64,000 nt of DNA from Micavibrio_B sp964399985 (GTDB lineage Bacteria; Pseudomonadota; Alphaproteobacteria; Micavibrionales; Micavibrionaceae). Every line of letters begins with the position of its first letter. Position 1 is the stretch's first letter. Position numbers and translations under genes: made by a program. The stretch covers positions 1 to 64,000 of the forward strand of contig CAYNRY010000003.1 in NCBI GenBank assembly GCA_964399985.1. The letters are read 5' to 3'. Shown here in pieces: positions 61,302 through 64,000 of the stretch. The notes under the pieces were generated by a model. That model was not told where the DNA came from. It ran no database searches and saw nothing but the letters and a program-made list of their open reading frames with translations.

Positions 61302-62639
61302 CTAGAAAATAATTTCAAAGGTTAATCCCGGATTTGCATCGCCAAGTATGATCTTTCCTTCATGCAGATTGATAATTGCCTTGACTAGGCTTAAACCCAA
61401 TCCATTGCCCTTGCCGCCGCGGCTTGCATCGGATTGATAAAATCGATCAAATACTTTTTCTCGGTCGCTTTCTTTGATTCCAGGGCCATTATCAGAAATG
61501 AGAAAGCTCACATGGCCATCCTTAGATTTAAGCCGCAAACCGACTTTTCCGCCGCAGGGGGTATATTCAATTGCGTTGCTCAAGATATTGGCAAAAGCCT
61601 GAAATAAAAGATCACGGTCGCCTGTTAATGTTATGTGATCTCCCTGATAAGTGAGGGTAATAGATTTGTCTTCTGCTAAAGGTTCATAAAGCTCTATGAC
61701 ATCGCTAATTATCGTATGGAGATCTACGCTTTGGAAGCTAAATCTTTGTTGCCGCGTTTCGATACCGGTGATGCGTAAAAGGGCGTTGAATGTCCTGAGT
61801 AGGCGATGGGTTTCTTCAATGGCAGCATCACAAATGTCGCATAAGTTTTGATTCTTTTGCTCGGGAAGTTTTCGACGCATGATTTCAAGTTGGTTTAGAA
61901 GTCTGGTAAGGGGGGTACGCAGATCATGCGCGATATTGTCGGATACATGGCGAATACCTGTCATTAAGTCTTCAATGCGTTCAAGCAGAGAATTTAAAAC
62001 ATAAGCCATGTTGCCGATATCGTCCCAGCGCGCATTTATACTAATACGCTGGGATAAGTCACCGGTCTCCATGATGGATTTTGCCGTGGCGGCTATACTG
62101 TTTGTACGATTGACGACAAATGTACTGATCAAAAAACTGACGATTACCACGATAGACACCAGCGCAATGGTAATAAGGCTCAACCATTGTAATCTTTTAT
62201 AGGCGCGGGCTTCTTTTGTAATATCGATCCCTGTGATTAAGGTGCGCCCGTCATCGAACATATGCACTTTCGCAGCAATATTTCTTTTATCTATAGCGAA
62301 TAATATGACGCCTTCCGTGAGTACAGATATTTCCTGTGGCAGGGATAGAATATTTCCTGCCAGATTGTGATTATCGGGACCGCGCAAAAGATAAATTCGA
62401 GATGAGTGATGAGATAACTTTTCCAGATCGGACACAAGGTTGCCGGACCCATCGGCAATGATAAGGTATTTAAGCTCTGTTTCAGCTACGTCGACGGCAC
62501 TTTGAATGTAGTGATCGCGATTAAAATAGTAACTGAAATATCCCAGAACACAGGCTGACAGTCCCAGAAGAATCATGAACAGGAGCGCCATTTTAGAACT
62601 GGAACTTCGCCAGTAATTTCTGGTGTCAGTCTTCGACAA
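61302..62639 (-). CDS. Sensor histidine kinase
   Basis: 445 aa starting from a TTG at 62639 that has GGAG nine bases before it and overlaps the regulator gene by 14 bases; an internal ATG (62591) is the alternative. Two membrane helices (ALLFMILLGLSACVLGYFSY; LSLITIALVSIVVIVSFLIS) frame a ~130-residue periplasmic part. HAMP, then H-box NIAHDLRTPLTRLLNQLEIM, N-box ANILSNAIEYTP, DNGPGI, and GLGLSLVKAIINLHEG. Partner of the upstream response regulator. Confidence 0.9.
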   Translation of the reverse strand: MSKTDTRNYWRSSSSKMALLFMILLGLSACVLGYFSYYFNRDHYIQSAVDVAETELKYLIIADGSGNLVSDLEKLSHHSSRIYLLRGPDNHNLAGNILSLPQEISVLTEGVILFAIDKRNIAAKVHMFDDGRTLITGIDITKEARAYKRLQWLSLITIALVSIVVIVSFLISTFVVNRTNSIAATAKSIMETGDLSQRISINARWDDIGNMAYVLNSLLERIEDLMTGIRHVSDNIAHDLRTPLTRLLNQLEIMRRKLPEQKNQNLCDICDAAIEETHRLLRTFNALLRITGIETRQQRFSFQSVDLHTIISDVIELYEPLAEDKSITLTYQGDHITLTGDRDLLFQAFANILSNAIEYTPCGGKVGLRLKSKDGHVSFLISDNGPGIKESDREKVFDRFYQSDASRGGKGNGLGLSLVKAIINLHEGKIILGDANPGLTFEIIF

Positions 62640-63300
62640 GATAACCGGCTCCGCGCACTGTTTTAATAATCTGCCTTTCGAAGCCCTTATCGATTTTTCC
62701 GCGCAGGCGACTGATGTGAACATCGATGAGGTTTGTTTGTGGGTCAAAATTATAATCCCAAACAGATTCAAGAAGCATTGCTCTTGTTACAACCTGTCCC
62801 TTATGCCGCATAAGTTGTTCCAGAAGGCGAAATTCACGGGTTAAGAGATCAATATTAATGCCATCTCTTGAAACTCTCCGTTCAATCAAGTCAAGGTCAA
62901 GTCCGCTTGCCGTGAGATGATGCGAATTATCTATTATTACATTTGCCCGACGCCCTAAAACTTCAATTCTTGCAAGAAGCTCTTCGAATGCAAAAGGTTT
63001 GATAAGGTAATCATCCCCGCCTGCGCGCAGCCCGCTGACCTTGTCATCCACTTCACCAAGGGCGCTTAATATAAGGACGGGAAGCTGGTTCCCTAAGGCG
63101 CGTAAATTTTTGATAATCGAAATACCATCCATGCCGGGTAGCATGCGATCAATGATAGCCAGATCATAATTTTCACTACTCGCTTTTCGAAAGCCTTCCG
63201 TGCCTTCACAGCAGCGCTCCGCATGATATCCCTGTTCGTCAAGGCTGCGGACGATATAGTCCAATACCTGATCGTCATCTTCGATGCATAAAATGCGCAT
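62626..63300 (-). CDS. OmpR-family response regulator
   Basis: 224 aa. Receiver with the phospho-acceptor Asp in LAIIDRMLPGMDG (D51), acidic pair EDDD near the start (residues 7-10) and Lys in DYLIKPFAFEEL. C-terminal winged HTH (RLLEQLMRHKGQVVTRAMLL; NLIDVHISRLRGKIDKG). It forms a two-gene operon with the kinase. Confidence 0.93.
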   Translation of the reverse strand: MRILCIEDDDQVLDYIVRSLDEQGYHAERCCEGTEGFRKASSENYDLAIIDRMLPGMDGISIIKNLRALGNQLPVLILSALGEVDDKVSGLRAGGDDYLIKPFAFEELLARIEVLGRRANVIIDNSHHLTASGLDLDLIERRVSRDGINIDLLTREFRLLEQLMRHKGQVVTRAMLLESVWDYNFDPQTNLIDVHISRLRGKIDKGFERQIIKTVRGAGYLVED

Positions 63301-63611
63301 AGTCCAGCTTTGGTTTTTCTCTTGGGCTTATGGGGGCAAAAACTACACTAAAGGGCAAGAATGCGCAATTTGCCATCCGAAAGCTATTTAATGGCGTTTC
63401 AGATAAATACGAGGGAAAAACTTTGATATGTGGCTGTTTATTAACGGGCCAAATGCTTCTGACTAAAAAATATGACTCTTATTGATCATATTGCCGACGC
63501 GCTCAAGGATGTGGTCTTGGCAAGTAATTGATATATAAAGGTAAAAATAATAAAAAAACCCCTTGCATTCGTTATCTAACTCGATTTATAAGTGCGCTCG
63601 GTCTTAAAGAC
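63301..63611 (+). other. Intergenic region with tRNA-Glu promoter
   Basis: 311 bases without a gene. It holds the divergent promoters of the two-component operon and tRNA-Glu. TTGCAT (63563-63568) and TTATAA (63586-63591), 17 bases apart, fit a promoter for the tRNA 20 bases downstream. Nothing else is seen. Confidence 0.5.
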
Positions 63612-63687
63612 GTCCCCTTCGTCTAGAGGCCTAGGACACGTCCCTTTCACGGACGCGACACGGGTTCGAATCCCGTAGGGGACGCCA
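63612..63687 (+). tRNA. tRNA-Glu (TTC)
   Basis: A 76-base gene with encoded CCA. The acceptor stem GTCCCCT/AGGGGAC, anticodon arm CGTCC-CTTTCAC-GGACG with anticodon TTC, and T-arm CGGGTTCGAATCCCG are all normal. Its 3' end is followed within 165 bases by an integrase gene, as in a tRNA-targeted island. Confidence 0.97.
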
Positions 63688-63799
63688 ATATTTTTTTCAC
63701 CAACATCCATGAAAATCCAAAAAGCGTTGATACCAAAGGCGTATCGCGATAACGTTTGTCCATGTCGCTCCACGGATATGCAGCAAAATCCAAACCATT

Positions 63800-63848
63800 T
63801 GGGGGCATAATCTGGGGCATTAAAGCCACTATCGTTTGGATGCCCCCA
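63800..63848 (+). repeat. Inverted repeat just ahead of the integrase start
   Basis: TGGGGGCAT (63800-63808) and ATGCCCCCA (63840-63848) are perfect inverted arms; a second TGGGGCAT copy lies between (63813-63820), 12 bases after the first. The right arm touches the integrase ATG. These may be arm-type integrase sites and could also mask translation initiation. Confidence 0.6.
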
Positions 63849-63850
63849 CA

Positions 63851-64000
63851 ATGCCTTTGACAGATATTAAATGCAAATCAGCAAAACCCCGGGAAAAGTC
63901 ATATAAACTGACTGACAGCGGCGGTCTTTATCTTGAGGTAATGCCTCATGGCAGCAAGCTATGGCGGCTCAAATACCGATTTTCGGGGAAAGAAAAGCGA
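63851..64000 (+). CDS. int: P4-type tyrosine integrase, N-terminal part (runs off the window)
   Basis: The first 50 codons read MPLTDIKCKSAKPREKSYKL, then TDSGGLYLEVMPHGSKLWRL and KYRFSGKEKR, which is the DUF4102 arm-binding domain of P4-like integrases. It starts 164 bases after tRNA-Glu, in the same direction, the usual arrangement of an integrase beside the intact tRNA. The catalytic part lies beyond the window. Confidence 0.9.
   Translation, partial: MPLTDIKCKSAKPREKSYKLTDSGGLYLEVMPHGSKLWRLKYRFSGKEKR

Overview
The window looks like chromosomal DNA of a motile, free-living alphaproteobacterium of moderate to low GC. The evidence is the 23S-5S rRNA tail, the stand-alone initiator tRNA with its C1:A72 mismatch, MotAB, a CIO-type bd quinol oxidase and the CfaS/DUF1365/SDR/DUF3833 fatty-acid-modification operon. 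Genus cannot be fixed from the sequence alone.

Layout. 1-1013: the 3' end of a 23S gene, 5S and the rRNA terminator. 1045-13505: housekeeping and accessory genes (Ca2+/H+ antiporter, EF-hand lipoprotein, histidine phosphatase, apt, a P-loop kinase/ParB fusion, a PAS histidine kinase, motAB, cioAB behind a perfect FNR-type box, and a DMT-family permease). 13619-34323: an intact tRNA-fMet followed by a ~20.7-kb genomic island bounded by a 44-bp direct repeat of the tRNA 3' half. The island holds a reverse transcriptase translationally coupled to a family-A DNA polymerase, a DUF4238 protein, an OB-fold membrane protein, and a type I restriction-modification locus with three extra genes (membrane protein, DUF4917/SIR2-like, Abi_C-like). 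It ends with a membrane metallopeptidase-like protein, an HTH/AlpA/integrase mobility module and attR. Four paired TTGCCGC motifs with an 11-bp period lie near both ends and on both sides of the restriction locus.

34656-41836: a very AT-rich cluster, almost all on the minus strand, that reads as a peptide-thioamidation (YcaO/TfuA) RiPP locus. Operon A is an XRE regulator, a ThiF/MoeB-type E1 and a STAND ATPase. Operon B is a 51-aa candidate precursor peptide with a perfect ribosome site, then YcaO, TfuA, a Crp/Fnr regulator and a ThiS-like carrier ending in Gly-Gly. The expected chemistry is: E1 and carrier make a thiocarboxylate, TfuA releases its sulfur, and YcaO puts it into the precursor backbone. 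Product and function are unknown. With the RT-PolA pair this is the most novel content.

41915-48570: decayed gene remnants, an ArsR repressor with a perfect 23-bp palindromic operator, and a MexEF-OprN-like RND efflux operon. 48602-55265: a LysR-controlled six-gene operon for quinone/electrophile and lactone-type detoxification (MhqD, MhqO, alpha/beta hydrolase, isochorismatase-like, amidohydrolase, ABM domain). 55322-61231: a seven-gene operon for lipid cyclopropanation or furan-fatty-acid-like modification. 61302-63300: an OmpR-type two-component system. 63612-64000: tRNA-Glu followed by the start of a P4-type integrase, the left end of a second tRNA-integrated island that runs out of the window.
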